A DNA stretch of 64,000 nt from Bacillus sp. 2205SS5-2 (lineage in GTDB: Bacteria; Bacillota; Bacilli; Bacillales; Bacillaceae_K): contig NZ_JAYKTS010000016.1 in NCBI RefSeq assembly GCF_037024155.1, forward strand, positions 29,006 to 93,005. Direction: 5' to 3'. Below, in pieces: positions 17,421-27,246 of this stretch. The translations under genes and the position numbers were made by a program. The notes below the pieces were generated by a model, which did not search any database, was not told where the DNA came from, and saw nothing but the letters and a program-made list of their open reading frames with translations. Position 1 is the first letter of the stretch. Each line of letters begins with the position of its first letter.

Positions 17421-17461
17421 GGACATTTGCCTGTCGTCCCTGGGCAGCCACTTCCGCTTTT
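17421..17461 (-). repeat. Family A half unit at the 3' end of rsfA
   Basis: The 41 bp match the terminal part of a family A unit (GGGCAGCCACTTCCGC at its end) in inverted orientation. They abut the rsfA stop at 17466. The opposite half needed for the long hairpin is absent. Confidence 0.7.
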
Positions 17462-17465
17462 TGTT

Positions 17466-18212
17466 TTACTCTGCCATTTTTTCGAGGTTTCCGTTTCTGT
17501 CCATTTTGAAGGTTGGGGTTAGACGTTCTTCTTCTTCGAATAATACGAGTTTACGAGCTCGGTTCATGATTTGCATAAGGGTTTCGTAGTCTTCTTGCAT
17601 GGTGACGGTGTTTTTTTCTAGGCTGGTTACTTTCTTTTGTAGTTCGTTATTTTGGCGTCTGAGTTCGGCAATTTCGTGTTTTAATCTTTGATTCTCGCTT
17701 TTCAATATATCAGATTGATAATTGGAAGAGCCGAGGTTTTGTAGAAAGAGAATGACTTTTTCTAATGACATATCTCCTTTGATTTCGGGTGCGGGCTTTG
17801 TTGTTTTTGTTACTTTTACTTGTTCTTCTACTTCTTGAGAAGCTTCTTGTTCTGTGGTGAAGTTTAGGTAGTCAGGTGACATTTCTGAACTTGCTTCCAT
17901 TTCAATGGCTTCTAGTTCTTCAAATGATGGAGTTGGTGGTTGATAGAGTAATTTTTTCTTGCCACCTTGATCTTTTCCTAGGATGCGTTGACGTTGTTTG
18001 CGTTGCTTTTTTGCTAGTTGAAGAGCTTTTTCGTATTGATGGCGAACGACAGCATTCCAGCGAAATCCACAGGCTGCGGAGGTGCGATTTAGTTTATCTC
18101 CAACCTCTTCAAAGGCATTTAATTGTGTGCTTCCTTCTCGTACATGTCGTAGAACCGTTTCAGCTAGTAATAAATCATCTTCTTCAGACCAAGCATCTTG
18201 TCTAGTTTTCAT
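17466..18212 (-). CDS. rsfA: Prespore-specific transcriptional regulator RsfA
   Basis: A 248-residue regulator. The N-terminal Myb/SANT-like DNA-binding domain (about residues 1-50) starts [17 protein letters not shown] Lys/Arg-rich and then acidic linker follows, and a C-terminal leucine-type coiled coil (about 165-225). In B. subtilis RsfA is a forespore regulator that tunes sigma-F genes. I use ATG 18212, spaced well from GGGAG; ATGs at 18215 and 18236 are alternatives. A family A half repeat touches its stop. Confidence 0.9.
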   Translation of the reverse strand: MKTRQDAWSEEDDLLLAETVLRHVREGSTQLNAFEEVGDKLNRTSAACGFRWNAVVRHQYEKALQLAKKQRKQRQRILGKDQGGKKKLLYQPPTPSFEELEAIEMEASSEMSPDYLNFTTEQEASQEVEEQVKVTKTTKPAPEIKGDMSLEKVILFLQNLGSSNYQSDILKSENQRLKHEIAELRRQNNELQKKVTSLEKNTVTMQEDYETLMQIMNRARKLVLFEEEERLTPTFKMDRNGNLEKMAE

Positions 18213-18535
18213 CATCTCATCTCCCATTCCTTTCATGTTTACTACTATTAGGTTGACCAGATGAAGAGTTTTTCATACCAATATGTCAAATTTTTTTTAT
18301 TCTAGTAGTTTGGTTGTATTTAAGCCTATTAGGCATAATAAAAAAACGCCATAAGATGGAACTTGCAATGAGTTTCGATAAACTGTACAATTTGCTAAGT
18401 GAAGAGATAGATTTCATTGAAATTTATACGGATTTTTTTGATTGTAAATCCGACTAATTGAACTAGTTATTTCAAAGAGACGAAAACATTCCGTTAATTA
18501 GAAGTTTCATTTTATATAGAAAGGGTTGTTGTCAT

Positions 18536-18760
18536 ATGACAAACGAATTCCGAGTTTGCGATGACTGCCAAGCCGTTAATTTAAAGACATTAGTACCAAA
18601 GTTAAAAGGGATTGATTCTTGTGCATCTGTAGAAGTCGGATGCCAATCATATTGCGGCCCTGGTCGTAAAAAGACTTTTGCTTTTGTAAATAATCGCCCA
18701 CTTGCGGCTTTGACAGAAGAAGAATTAATGGAAAAAGTGAAAAAAAAGTTAAAAAAATAA
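18536..18760 (+). CDS. YuzB family protein (DUF1450)
   Basis: A 74-residue protein with the DUF1450/YuzB layout: CDDC near the N-terminus, then CQSYCGPG, then [17 protein letters not shown]. The Cys pattern and thioredoxin-like spacing suggest a metal or redox centre, but the function is unknown. ATG 18536 has AAAGGG upstream. It ends in a clear terminator and stands alone before ywfO. Confidence 0.85.
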   Translation: MTNEFRVCDDCQAVNLKTLVPKLKGIDSCASVEVGCQSYCGPGRKKTFAFVNNRPLAALTEEELMEKVKKKLKK

Positions 18761-18794
18761 ATTTTTTCTCTATACGAACACAAAAATCATACGG

Positions 18795-18834
18795 TCGCCT
18801 TCTCTTATTAATTCTTAGGAGAAGGTGATTTTTT
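18795..18834 (+). terminator. Terminator after the YuzB-like gene
   Basis: TCGCCTTCTC (18795-18804) pairs with GAGAAGGTGA (18819-18828), with one G-U pair, followed by six T. Confidence 0.85.
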
Positions 18835-18953
18835 GTCAGGGTATTTCTCTGCAACTTGTCGAAAAGAATGAAAATAGAATTGCCATGGTCGAGATGATTG
18901 TTAAAGATAAAATCGCTATAATAGAAGCAAGATAAATAGGAAGAGGGGTAGCG

Positions 18954-20261
18954 ATGGAGTACGCAAAGCAAAAATTAGATGAAGAAAAAGTATTTAAAGA
19001 CCCTGTTCATCGGTATATCCATGTTCGTGACCGCGTGATCTGGGATCTAATTGGCACGAGGGAGTTTCAAAGACTGCGTCGGATTAAGCAGCTTGGTACG
19101 ACCTATCTTACCTTTCACGGAGCAGAGCATAGTCGCTTTAATCACTCGTTAGGGGTGTACGAAATTGTTCGTAGAATCATTGATGACGTGTTTGTAGGAC
19201 GTCGCGAATGGAATGAAGATCATCGTTTATTGTCCCTTTGTGCTGCTCTTCTTCATGATTTAGGCCATGGACCCTTTTCTCATTCCTTTGAAAAAGTGTT
19301 TGAACTAGATCATGAACATTTCACGCAACGAATCATTTTGGGCGATACGGAAGTAAATTCTTGTCTTCGACGTGTGGACGAGCAGTTCCCCAAGAAAGTC
19401 GCTGAAGTTATCGAAAAAACCTCAGAAAATAAAATAGTCGTCAGTTTAATTTCTAGTCAAATTGATGCTGATCGCATGGATTATTTGCAACGAGATGCCT
19501 ATTTTACAGGTGTAAGCTATGGGCATTTTGATATGGAACGCATACTACGTGTGATGCGTCCTCGTGAAGATCAAGTCGTGATTAAACAAAGCGGAATGCA
19601 TGCCGTTGAGGACTATATTATGAGTCGTTATCAAATGTATTGGCAAGTGTATTTTCACCCTGTAACGCGAAGTGCTGAAGTCGTGTTGACGAAGATCCTA
19701 CATCGAGCGAAGTGGCTATATGAAAATGGTTACACGTTTCAACAAAATCCTACTCATTTCTATTCGTTGTTTCAAGAAAAAGTGGAGGTTGAAGATTATA
19801 TTCGTTTAGATGAAGCCATTATTCTTTATTATTTCCAAATGTGGCAGGAGGAAGAGGATGCTATTTTGCGAGACCTTTCCTGTCGATTTATGAATCGAAA
19901 CTTGTTTAAATATGTAGAATACGATCCAGCTAAAGAGTACAAGAAAACAAAAGAGCTAGAAAAGCTGTTTCAACAAGCTGGAATTGATCCTGACTATTAC
20001 TTAGTCATGGATTCATCGTCGGATCTTCCATATGATTTTTATCGTCCAGGCGAAGAGGAAGAACGTCTGCCAATTCACCTATTAACACCAGCTAATGAGC
20101 TAAAAGAATTGTCCAGACAGTCTCACATTGTGAGCGGAATTTCAGGGAAGAGGCGAACCGACCATAAACTCTATTTTCCTGGAGATTTCCTAACAGATGA
20201 TTCAACTCATCCCGAACTCAAAAAACAAATTCGGGAGATATTAGATTTATCTTTTAATTAG
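18954..20261 (+). CDS. ywfO: YwfO-type HD domain phosphohydrolase
   Basis: A 435-residue HD-domain protein of the dNTP triphosphohydrolase/SAMHD1-like family. Metal ligands are seen in AEHSRFNHSLG, LLHDLGHGPFSH (HD pair) and the later Asp of SSQIDADRMDYL. Characterised relatives hydrolyse dNTPs under allosteric control; this activity is inferred. ATG 18954 follows AAGAGGGG. Order ywfO then ywgA is as in B. subtilis. Confidence 0.92.
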   Translation: MEYAKQKLDEEKVFKDPVHRYIHVRDRVIWDLIGTREFQRLRRIKQLGTTYLTFHGAEHSRFNHSLGVYEIVRRIIDDVFVGRREWNEDHRLLSLCAALLHDLGHGPFSHSFEKVFELDHEHFTQRIILGDTEVNSCLRRVDEQFPKKVAEVIEKTSENKIVVSLISSQIDADRMDYLQRDAYFTGVSYGHFDMERILRVMRPREDQVVIKQSGMHAVEDYIMSRYQMYWQVYFHPVTRSAEVVLTKILHRAKWLYENGYTFQQNPTHFYSLFQEKVEVEDYIRLDEAIILYYFQMWQEEEDAILRDLSCRFMNRNLFKYVEYDPAKEYKKTKELEKLFQQAGIDPDYYLVMDSSSDLPYDFYRPGEEEERLPIHLLTPANELKELSRQSHIVSGISGKRRTDHKLYFPGDFLTDDSTHPELKKQIREILDLSFN

Positions 20262-20393
20262 TCTCTTTTCGGTGTGATTTCGGTCTGGAAAAATTACGAG
20301 ACGATGCTGCGATACCTATTAGTAAACTGGAGTATATCCTGTTGCCAAAACAGCCTTAATCCTTGAGAAGTATAGAAGTAGGAGATGAACAAT

Positions 20394-20894
20394 GTGCTAA
20401 AAGATCATGCTAAAATCGTTGGGGCTTTGCTGGCTTCTGGAGAAGTAGTCGGGCGCAAAAAGCTACAAAAAATGATATATATTTCGAAAAAACTGACTTT
20501 TCCGTTTCAAGAAAAGTTTCAGTTTCATTTTTTCGGACCGTATTCAGAGGAATTAACACAGAGAGTAGAAGAGCTTTGTGATATGGGTTTTATTCAAGAA
20601 GTGAAAGAGAAAAAGGGCGGTTACTTTCAATATCGATACACGGTAACAGAAGAGGGGAAGGACTTTCTAACTCTGTATGAGCAGGACATGCCGAATTTAG
20701 ATCTTTGCCTATCGAAGATGAATGATGAGCCTTCTCGCTTTTTAGAGCTTGTATCGACTGTTTTGTATTTTGACGAGCTTGTCAAAGAGGAAGTGGCGGA
20801 AAAAGTTTTTACTTTAAAGAGCAAGCAAAAATATACGATGGAAGAAATTGATGAAGCCTATGCGTATATTGAAGGGTTGAAAACAATTCAATAA
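20394..20894 (+). CDS. ywgA: YwgA family protein
   Basis: A 166-residue cytosolic protein of the YwgA family, with a helical, winged-helix-like sequence (GRKKLQKMIYISKKL, then HFFGPYSEEL). Function is unknown. The start is GTG 20394, nine bases after AGGAG, giving Met-Leu-Lys-Asp-His as in relatives. An ATG nine bases earlier would leave no room for the ribosome site. A strong terminator follows. Confidence 0.82.
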   Translation: MLKDHAKIVGALLASGEVVGRKKLQKMIYISKKLTFPFQEKFQFHFFGPYSEELTQRVEELCDMGFIQEVKEKKGGYFQYRYTVTEEGKDFLTLYEQDMPNLDLCLSKMNDEPSRFLELVSTVLYFDELVKEEVAEKVFTLKSKQKYTMEEIDEAYAYIEGLKTIQ

Positions 20895-20908
20895 TTGGAT
20901 TTGATAGG

Positions 20909-20942
20909 AAAAGGCTGACTTTCGTTGGAAGTCAGCCTTTTC
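20909..20942 (+). terminator. Terminator of ywgA
   Basis: AAAAGGCTGACTT pairs with AAGTCAGCCTTTT across a short loop, directly after the gene. Confidence 0.9.
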
Positions 20943-21032
20943 TAAAATGAATTTTGGGGCTAAAACAAGCACCAGCAGCTAGAGGTCCATCAAATAACAA
21001 AAGACGTTCAAGCCACCTTTAGTTTTATCCTC

Positions 21033-21218
21033 TTACTCATCGCTTAAGCGTTTGCCACCAACGGCATAATGTTGCTTCGACATTTCCTCAATAAACACGA
21101 CGATCTTTTCCTCAGGAGCACCTGTTGTTTCGCTAACAGCATTTGTCACCTTCTCAACGAGTGCTTTTTTTTGTTCATCAGAGCGCCCTTCAAGCATTTT
21201 TACCGTAACGTAAGGCAT
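21033..21218 (-). CDS. ywhB: 4-Oxalocrotonate tautomerase family protein YwhB
   Basis: A 61-residue tautomerase monomer. Pro follows the initiator Met and would become the catalytic N-terminal Pro1. The basic residue positions R12 and later R/K match the 4-OT fold. Such enzymes form hexamers and ketonise enols such as 2-hydroxymuconate; the physiological substrate in bacilli is unknown. ATG 21218 follows TGGAGG. It is divergent from ywhC. Confidence 0.92.
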   Translation of the reverse strand: MPYVTVKMLEGRSDEQKKALVEKVTNAVSETTGAPEEKIVVFIEEMSKQHYAVGGKRLSDE

Positions 21219-21343
21219 GATTCATTCCTCCAGCGTACAAAATTTGGTACAATCAAATTAGTTGTTCTTTACTAGTCTATTTTTTTCAGCAAATGAATTC
21301 AAGCAACCGTACATAATTATTTTCTTAGAAGGAGTAGAAGGAC

Positions 21344-22006
21344 TTGGACTTTTTAGAAAGCATATTACGTTTTTCGTTAGAGGAGCTACCATTTATCGTT
21401 ATCGCGCTGATTGTAGCGTTTACGGTTCATGAGTTTGCTCATGCTTATACAGCATTGAAATTTGGGGATGATACCGCCGCAAAAAAGGGGAGGGTAACAC
21501 TCAATCCGATTCAACATTTAGATCCATTTGGGACGATTTTAATTTTAATCGCTGGATTTGGGTGGGCACGTCCGGTTCCGGTCAATCGTTTTAATTTGAG
21601 ACGACCACGTTTACATAGTATTTTGGTGACCGCAGCTGGCCCGCTTAGCAACTTTATTATTGCGTTTATCTCATATGGAATCTTGTTTCTCCTAGTGAAT
21701 TTTGGAGGAAGCTCAGAGATTATGTCGTTCTTAGTTGATCTTTTTAACACAATGGGCTACTTGAATATATTATTATTCGTGTTTAATTTATTGCCATTCC
21801 CTCCACTAGATGGCTACCGCATTATTGAAGATCTTGTTTCGCCTAGAGTTCGGCCAACTCTAGTTAAATACGAACAATATGGAATCGTGATTTTCTTGAT
21901 CATGGTCATTACACCATTAGACCAATATACGATTTGGCCATTTTTAGAAATAGGAATCTCCACTGTCAATAACGCTTTTATTTTGTTTTATAGTAGTTTT
22001 TTTTAG
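21344..22006 (+). CDS. ywhC: YwhC, site-2-protease-type M50 membrane protein
   Basis: A 220-residue membrane metalloprotease-like protein of family M50. HEFAHA (HExxH, first helix) and PPLDGYRI (second zinc motif with Asp) are both present, and there are five or six membrane spans. Substrate is unknown; the family cleaves within membranes. The start is TTG 21344 with GGAG upstream. It is followed after 33 bp by ywhD, as in B. subtilis. Confidence 0.9.
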   Translation: MDFLESILRFSLEELPFIVIALIVAFTVHEFAHAYTALKFGDDTAAKKGRVTLNPIQHLDPFGTILILIAGFGWARPVPVNRFNLRRPRLHSILVTAAGPLSNFIIAFISYGILFLLVNFGGSSEIMSFLVDLFNTMGYLNILLFVFNLLPFPPLDGYRIIEDLVSPRVRPTLVKYEQYGIVIFLIMVITPLDQYTIWPFLEIGISTVNNAFILFYSSFF

Positions 22007-22039
22007 TGAATTAAAGTTAAAGAAAAGGAGGATGTACAA

Positions 22040-22549
22040 ATGGAAGAGAATAAAAAGAAAAAAGTGGGCTTTAATATTATTAAAAACGATCCGACCGATG
22101 GACATGGCGGGTATGGGGTAGGGTCGTTAACCTTGGACAATATTTCGCCCGTGATTATTGATGTAGAAGAAAAAGAAGCTGTCATCGATGTAGGGGCGAT
22201 GCATGCCCGCAGTGTGGCTGAAAAGGGGATTAAGTTCACAACCAACCGCGATGATTCTGCAGGAGGAAAAGCGTATTGGTTAGTCTGGGTCACGATTGAT
22301 CGAAAGCAAGAGGGACCGTATTATGCAGGAGTGACGGCTTGCGAGATGGTTGTGAACCGTGAAAAAAGACGTGGTTATAAATTTCTACCAGATCATGTGA
22401 ATAAAATGGACAAATCATTGAAGCGTAAAATCATGGTCGACGAGATGGATGAAAGTTCAAAAGTAGTATTAGCTGAATTCTTAAGAAGTCACAATGAGGA
22501 TATGTGGAACGCTTCAAATGATGAATTAAAAAAAGGGTTAGAAAAATAA
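22040..22549 (+). CDS. ywhD: YwhD family protein
   Basis: A 169-residue protein of the YwhD family, with the conserved start KKKVGFNIIKNDPTDGHGGYG. No membrane span or signal peptide. No function is established. ATG 22040 follows AAAGGAGG. Probably co-transcribed with ywhC and ended by the hairpin at 22676. Confidence 0.85.
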   Translation: MEENKKKKVGFNIIKNDPTDGHGGYGVGSLTLDNISPVIIDVEEKEAVIDVGAMHARSVAEKGIKFTTNRDDSAGGKAYWLVWVTIDRKQEGPYYAGVTACEMVVNREKRRGYKFLPDHVNKMDKSLKRKIMVDEMDESSKVVLAEFLRSHNEDMWNASNDELKKGLEK

Positions 22550-22675
22550 CCTATATTTTTACAATAACGTGAACAAACTATGACATTTTTTTGAAAGCTT
22601 CGTTCACATCTTGCTCAACGAAGGGAAACAAAGTAAACTAAAAACACATCAGCACAGATGTAAAGCTAGGACATG

Positions 22676-22722
22676 AAAAAACCTCGGGTTCCGCACAAGC
22701 CTGAGGTTTTTTCTTTTTTATG
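22676..22722 (+). terminator. Terminator of ywhD
   Basis: AAAAAACCTCGGG pairs with CCTGAGGTTTTTT (one G-U), followed by CTTTTTT. It is the first of two similar hairpins in this gap. Confidence 0.85.
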
Positions 22723-22849
22723 TGCAGTGCAACAAAAAAACTGATTTGTGCAACATAAAAGAGAGCTAGTGCAACAAAAAATCCACTAGACGTAACAAAA
22801 GCCCCTCCTATCGTATGAAAAAGAGGGACGGGCCATGCTTCAACGGAAA

Positions 22850-22880
22850 AAACCTCGGGCAGTGCACACGCCCGAGGTTT
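22850..22880. terminator. Hairpin terminator downstream of pbpG
   Basis: AAACCTCGGGC pairs with GCCCGAGGTTT across 9 nt. On the minus strand it is followed by six T, which suits termination of pbpG. Confidence 0.75.
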
Positions 22881-22982
22881 CTTACTGTTTTATAGTGGTA
22901 GTGCAACAAAAAAACTGATTTCTTACTTTTTATCTAGAAGTGAAGAAGTTTTCAGTAGGAAAGGATTTCATCTGTCGAAATT

Positions 22983-25052
22983 CTACGAGAAGAAATCGAC
23001 AAATCGGTCAAATAAGGATTTTCCTTCTTTTTTCTTGTCTTTCTTCTCTTTAGGTTCAGTTGGTGATTCAATATGGTCATAACAATACTCTTCTGGCTCA
23101 GTACCTATTACATAATATGTTTCGCGGGCGACCGGGCAATCCTCGGTCGCGAGTTTTCCGTTATGAGGGTCGATCATTACGCCGACCACATTGCCCGTTG
23201 GTTTGAATTCTTTCACAGGTTCCTCTTTTAACGCTTCTTCCATAAATTGTGCCCACACATATTTAGCGGGATACTTATCTTCGGTTTTAGTGAGTCTGCT
23301 ACCGTCATCATACCCCGTCCAGACGCCTGCTGTTAATTGAGGGGAGGACCCGATCATCCAGTTATCCCAATTAGTTGTTCCGGATTTACCGGAGTAGGTA
23401 CGCGTGATCTCATCTAGCACCGTACTACCGGTTACACGAGCATAATCTTCATTTAACTTAGGGTCAAAGGTACCTTCCATCATATGGGTGAGGACAAAGG
23501 CTAAATCTGGGTTCAGCAGTTGTTCTTTTTTCTGCTTGTGCTCGTAAATTATTTTTCCGTCTGCAGAGACTACTTTTGTAATGAACACGGGATGAATTTC
23601 TTTTCCACCGTTGGCTAATAACGCATAGGCGTTAACCATCTCAATTACCGACGCTTCGTACGTTCCGAGAGCTGCAGAAGGTTTCGGTTTGATTTCTGAG
23701 GTTAGTCCGAATTTTTTTGCCGTATCAACGAGTGCCTCTTCTCCGATAAACATATGGGTTTTAACTGCAAATACATTATCACTTAGTCCAATGGCTTGTG
23801 GTAAGGTGATTGAACCATCAGCGTACCGATTGTCATAATTATGAGGAGTGTATTCACTTTGCCCATCGTCGAATTTGAAGGTGGTTAATTCACTTCTCAT
23901 CGTCGTCGAGGGCGTAAACCCTGTTTCTAAGGCTGCATAATACAGTAATGGCTTAATCGTTGAACCAGGTTGGCGCTGGGCTTGGACGGCTCGGTTAAAC
24001 GGACTTTCTTCAAAATCCAAACCACCTACCATGGCGGTCACATAGCCATTTTTCGGATTAATCGATGTGAAGCCGACCTGAAGTCCCGTATCAGGCATAT
24101 GATCCTTGACCGCTTTTTCAGCAACTTCTTGATGCTTCGTATTTAAGGTTGTATAAATACTTAATCCGCCCAACTCAAGTGCCGCTTCATCAATATTGAG
24201 CTGGTTTTTGAGGATGTTTTTGACTCTTTCTTGAAAACTACCCGCAATTTCATTTACAGAATGCTCATGCCTTCCGATGTACTCAAGCGCCTCCTGTTTT
24301 GCTTCTTGTTTCTCAGCCAGCGTAATCTTTTCATCTCGCTCTAATTCGGATAATACAATCGCTTGTCTATCTTTTGCTTTTGCTTCGTTTATGATTGGCG
24401 AGTAATGACCGGGTGCTTTCGGAATTCCGGCAAGCATTGCTGACTGAGCCAATGAAAGCTCTTTGGCGCTTTTACCGAAATAGAACTGACTCGCAGCTTC
24501 GATTCCATAGGCACCGTGACCGTAATAAATCGTGTTTAAATAGCCTTCAAGTATATCGGCTTTACTATAATTCATTTCCATCCGGATTGTAAAAAATGCT
24601 TCGTTAAATTTTCGTTGCCATGTTTTATCATGGCTTAAATATAAATTTCGAGCGTACTGTTGCGTAATCGTGCTAGCTCCTTGGACTTTAGCCATCGCTT
24701 TAACATCAGCTAATACTGCGCCGGCAATTCGTTTGAAATCAAAGCCATTATGATCATAAAAGCTTTTGTCCTCTACGGCGAGGGTAGATTGAATCAGAGC
24801 AGGCGAGATGTCATCGAGTGTGACCCAATAGCGCTTCTCACCACTATTACTCTCTCCAATAATCACCTCATCAGCAGAATAATAGAGAGTCGATTGAGGA
24901 ACAGCTAAAGGTGGTGGGCCTTTTATTTTGGCGTATAATAAGACACCAAGAAATAAAGAAAGTAGGAAAATCGCCAAAATCATGCCAATCAAAAGGGCGG
25001 CTCTTACATACTTAAGTGTTCGTTGAAACCTTTCGTTCGTCATTAGCTCCAT
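22983..25052 (-). CDS. pbpG: Class A penicillin-binding protein (PBP2d, PbpG)
   Basis: A 689-residue bifunctional peptidoglycan synthase. It has a membrane anchor (about residues 17-42), a GT51 glycosyltransferase domain with catalytic Glu at E94 (EDKSFYDHNGFD), and a transpeptidase domain with S364xxK (STIK), S424-D-N and K556-S-G-T. The C-terminus is a Lys/Glu-rich tail. The gene matches ywhE/pbpG by position between ywhD and speE. PBP2d in B. subtilis is made in the forespore and acts in cortex/germ wall synthesis. ATG 25052 resembles the family start (Met-x-x-Met-Thr-Asn); the ribosome site is weak. Confidence 0.93.
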   Translation of the reverse strand: MELMTNERFQRTLKYVRAALLIGMILAIFLLSLFLGVLLYAKIKGPPPLAVPQSTLYYSADEVIIGESNSGEKRYWVTLDDISPALIQSTLAVEDKSFYDHNGFDFKRIAGAVLADVKAMAKVQGASTITQQYARNLYLSHDKTWQRKFNEAFFTIRMEMNYSKADILEGYLNTIYYGHGAYGIEAASQFYFGKSAKELSLAQSAMLAGIPKAPGHYSPIINEAKAKDRQAIVLSELERDEKITLAEKQEAKQEALEYIGRHEHSVNEIAGSFQERVKNILKNQLNIDEAALELGGLSIYTTLNTKHQEVAEKAVKDHMPDTGLQVGFTSINPKNGYVTAMVGGLDFEESPFNRAVQAQRQPGSTIKPLLYYAALETGFTPSTTMRSELTTFKFDDGQSEYTPHNYDNRYADGSITLPQAIGLSDNVFAVKTHMFIGEEALVDTAKKFGLTSEIKPKPSAALGTYEASVIEMVNAYALLANGGKEIHPVFITKVVSADGKIIYEHKQKKEQLLNPDLAFVLTHMMEGTFDPKLNEDYARVTGSTVLDEITRTYSGKSGTTNWDNWMIGSSPQLTAGVWTGYDDGSRLTKTEDKYPAKYVWAQFMEEALKEEPVKEFKPTGNVVGVMIDPHNGKLATEDCPVARETYYVIGTEPEEYCYDHIESPTEPKEKKDKKKEGKSLFDRFVDFFS

Positions 25053-25274
25053 TCATTTCACTCTTTCTATGAATAGTAGAGTAGCATCTTACTATTAGTA
25101 TGAAGCTATTAGAGAGGTTTTAAACCAAATCCAGCAGAAAATTTTCCTTGTAATTTTGCTAGATTCGATTATACTTTTTCTGATGTTTGTATTTAAGTAG
25201 TTGGGGAAGGATAAAAATGATGCCTTTGCAAACACAAGAATAGATGAGATGGAATTAAGAAAGGAAGATGAAAA

Positions 25275-26105
25275 ATGGGTGGATTTTGGTTTACAGAAAA
25301 ACAGACAGAAAACTTCGGAATTACGATGAAAATTAATCGCACATTACATACAGAACAAACCGACTTTCAGAAATTAGAAATGGCAGAAACAGCAGAATGG
25401 GGAAATATGTTATTCCTTGATGGGATGGTCATGACCTCACAAAAAGACGAGTTCGTTTATCATGAAATGGTCGCGCATGTACCGCTATTTACACATCCCA
25501 ACCCAGAAACAGTTCTTGTTGTTGGCGGTGGAGACGGAGGCGTTATTCGTGAAGTGCTGAAGCATCCGAGCGTGAAAAAAGCAGTTCTTGTCGAAATCGA
25601 CGGGAAAGTAATCGAGTACTCCAAACAATACTTGCCAGAAATCGCAGGTGAATTAGAGAACGAGCGCGTAGAAGTGAAAGTTGACGATGGCTTCATGCAT
25701 ATCGCCCAAAGTGAAAATATCTACGACGTTATTATGGTGGACTCGACTGAACCGGTGGGACCAGCGGTAAACTTATTTTCCAAAGGATTTTACGCAGGTA
25801 TCTCCAAGGCCCTAAAAGAAGACGGGATCTTTGTTGCGCAAACGGACAATCCTTGGTTTAAAGCAGATCTAATCCGTACTGTCCAACGTGATGTAAAAGA
25901 AATTTTTCCAATTACAAATCTTTATATCGCAAACATCCCAACGTATCCAAGTGGCTTATGGACATTTACAGTAGGATCGAAAAAACATAATCCTCTAGAA
26001 GTTCAAGAAGATCGATTCCATGAAATCGATACTAAATATTACACAAAAGAGCTTCATAAAGCTGCTTTTGTACTTCCGAAATTTGTAAAAGATTTAACAG
26101 AATAG
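25275..26105 (+). CDS. speE: Spermidine synthase
   Basis: A 276-residue aminopropyltransferase that makes spermidine from putrescine and decarboxylated SAM. The nucleotide motif [12 protein letters not shown] and the catalytic DSTEP are both present. ATG 25275 has AGGAAG upstream. It is 18 bp before speB; together they provide agmatine to putrescine to spermidine. Confidence 0.97.
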   Translation: MGGFWFTEKQTENFGITMKINRTLHTEQTDFQKLEMAETAEWGNMLFLDGMVMTSQKDEFVYHEMVAHVPLFTHPNPETVLVVGGGDGGVIREVLKHPSVKKAVLVEIDGKVIEYSKQYLPEIAGELENERVEVKVDDGFMHIAQSENIYDVIMVDSTEPVGPAVNLFSKGFYAGISKALKEDGIFVAQTDNPWFKADLIRTVQRDVKEIFPITNLYIANIPTYPSGLWTFTVGSKKHNPLEVQEDRFHEIDTKYYTKELHKAAFVLPKFVKDLTE

Positions 26106-26123
26106 AAAAGAGGGTGCTCATTG

Positions 26124-26996
26124 ATGCGTTTTGATGAAGCTTATTCAGGTAATGTATTTATTAAAAGTCATCCATCCTATGACGAAAGTGCGGTCGTACT
26201 TTACGGTATGCCAATGGACTGGACGGTTAGCTATCGACCGGGTTCTCGCTTCGGTCCGACTCGTATTCGCGAGGTATCGATTGGACTAGAAGAATACAGT
26301 GTGTACTTAGATCGCGAACTAGAAGAAGTGAAGTATTTCGACGCAGGGGATATCCCGCTTCCATTTGGCAATCCACAGCGAAGCATCGAAATGATTGAAG
26401 ATTATGTGGATCACCTTCTAAGCGACGGGAAAATCCCATTCGGCATGGGCGGGGAACATTTAGTGTCTTGGCCTGTGATGAAAGCAATGGCTAAGAAATA
26501 TCCAGATCTTGCGATTATCCATATGGATGCCCACACTGATTTGCGTGAAGAGTATGAAGGTGAATCGCTTTCGCACTCCACGCCCATTCGGAAAATCGCC
26601 GAGCATATCGGGCCGAAAAATGTGTACTCTTTCGGCATTCGTTCGGGAATGAAGGAAGAATTTCAATGGGCAAAAGAAAACGGCATGCATATCTCCAAAT
26701 TTGATGTGCATCAGCCGTTAAAAGAAATCCTCCCAACCTTAGCAGGACGTCCGGTGTATGTGACGATTGATATCGATGTACTCGATCCGGCACACGCACC
26801 AGGAACGGGAACAGTCGATTGCGGTGGGATTACAACCAAAGAGCTACTAGCATCGATTCATTCTATTGCTCGTTCAAATGTTAAGGTTGTCGGCTGTGAT
26901 TTAGTGGAAGTTGCCCCAATTTATGATAACTCGGAACAAACAGCGAATACAGCGAGTAAGCTGATTCGTGAAATGCTCTTAGGTTGGATGAAATAG
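26124..26996 (+). CDS. speB: Agmatinase
   Basis: A 290-residue ureohydrolase of the arginase fold that converts agmatine to putrescine and urea. Binuclear manganese ligands are in GGEHL, MDAHTDLR and DIDVLDPAHAPGTG. ATG 26124 follows AGAGGGTG; a TTG one codon earlier is not needed. Order speE-speB and a shared terminator indicate one operon. Confidence 0.97.
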   Translation: MRFDEAYSGNVFIKSHPSYDESAVVLYGMPMDWTVSYRPGSRFGPTRIREVSIGLEEYSVYLDRELEEVKYFDAGDIPLPFGNPQRSIEMIEDYVDHLLSDGKIPFGMGGEHLVSWPVMKAMAKKYPDLAIIHMDAHTDLREEYEGESLSHSTPIRKIAEHIGPKNVYSFGIRSGMKEEFQWAKENGMHISKFDVHQPLKEILPTLAGRPVYVTIDIDVLDPAHAPGTGTVDCGGITTKELLASIHSIARSNVKVVGCDLVEVAPIYDNSEQTANTASKLIREMLLGWMK

Positions 26997-27020
26997 ACCG
27001 TTGAAGCGAATATCCCATTC

Positions 27021-27060
27021 CCCTTAGAAGTGGCGAGGTACACTTCTAAGGGTTTTTTTT
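27021..27060 (+). terminator. Terminator of speE-speB
   Basis: CCCTTAGAAGTG pairs perfectly with CACTTCTAAGGG, followed by eight T. Confidence 0.95.
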
Positions 27061-27065
27061 GATAT

Positions 27066-27246
27066 GGCTCTTTTCGTAGACTTTGTTGCTATCGGCATAA
27101 AGAAAAAACAGGCAGTAAGATTTTTTAGACGGATTTCTTATTTTTTATCTAGAAATAGATAATTTTTCATTAGGAAAAAAGTACGAAGTCATACAAATCA
27201 GGGAATCTATTCCTATTCGAAAGCCACAATCTTTGCGAAAACAGCC
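27066..27246. mobile_element. Family B MITE-like element, long subtype
   Basis: The 181 bp run from GGCTCTTTTCGTAGAC to ACAATCTTTGCGAAAACAGCC and match the copy at 58278-58459 along their length (shared AGAAAAAACAGGCAGTA and GTACGAAGTCATA-type words). Flanks TTTGATAT and TTTTATAT are a 7/8 direct repeat. A second, decayed copy seems to lie at about 27272-27480; no gene is seen from here to ywiB. Confidence 0.8.

Larger units (their letters stand above)
22676..22930. repeat. Duplicated hairpin plus GTGCAAC words
   Basis: A module of CCTCGGG hairpin followed by AGTGCAACAAAAAAACTGA occurs at about 22676-22745 and again at 22847-22920. Two further GTGCAAC words lie between them. No protein-coding signal is seen. 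Confidence 0.6.
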
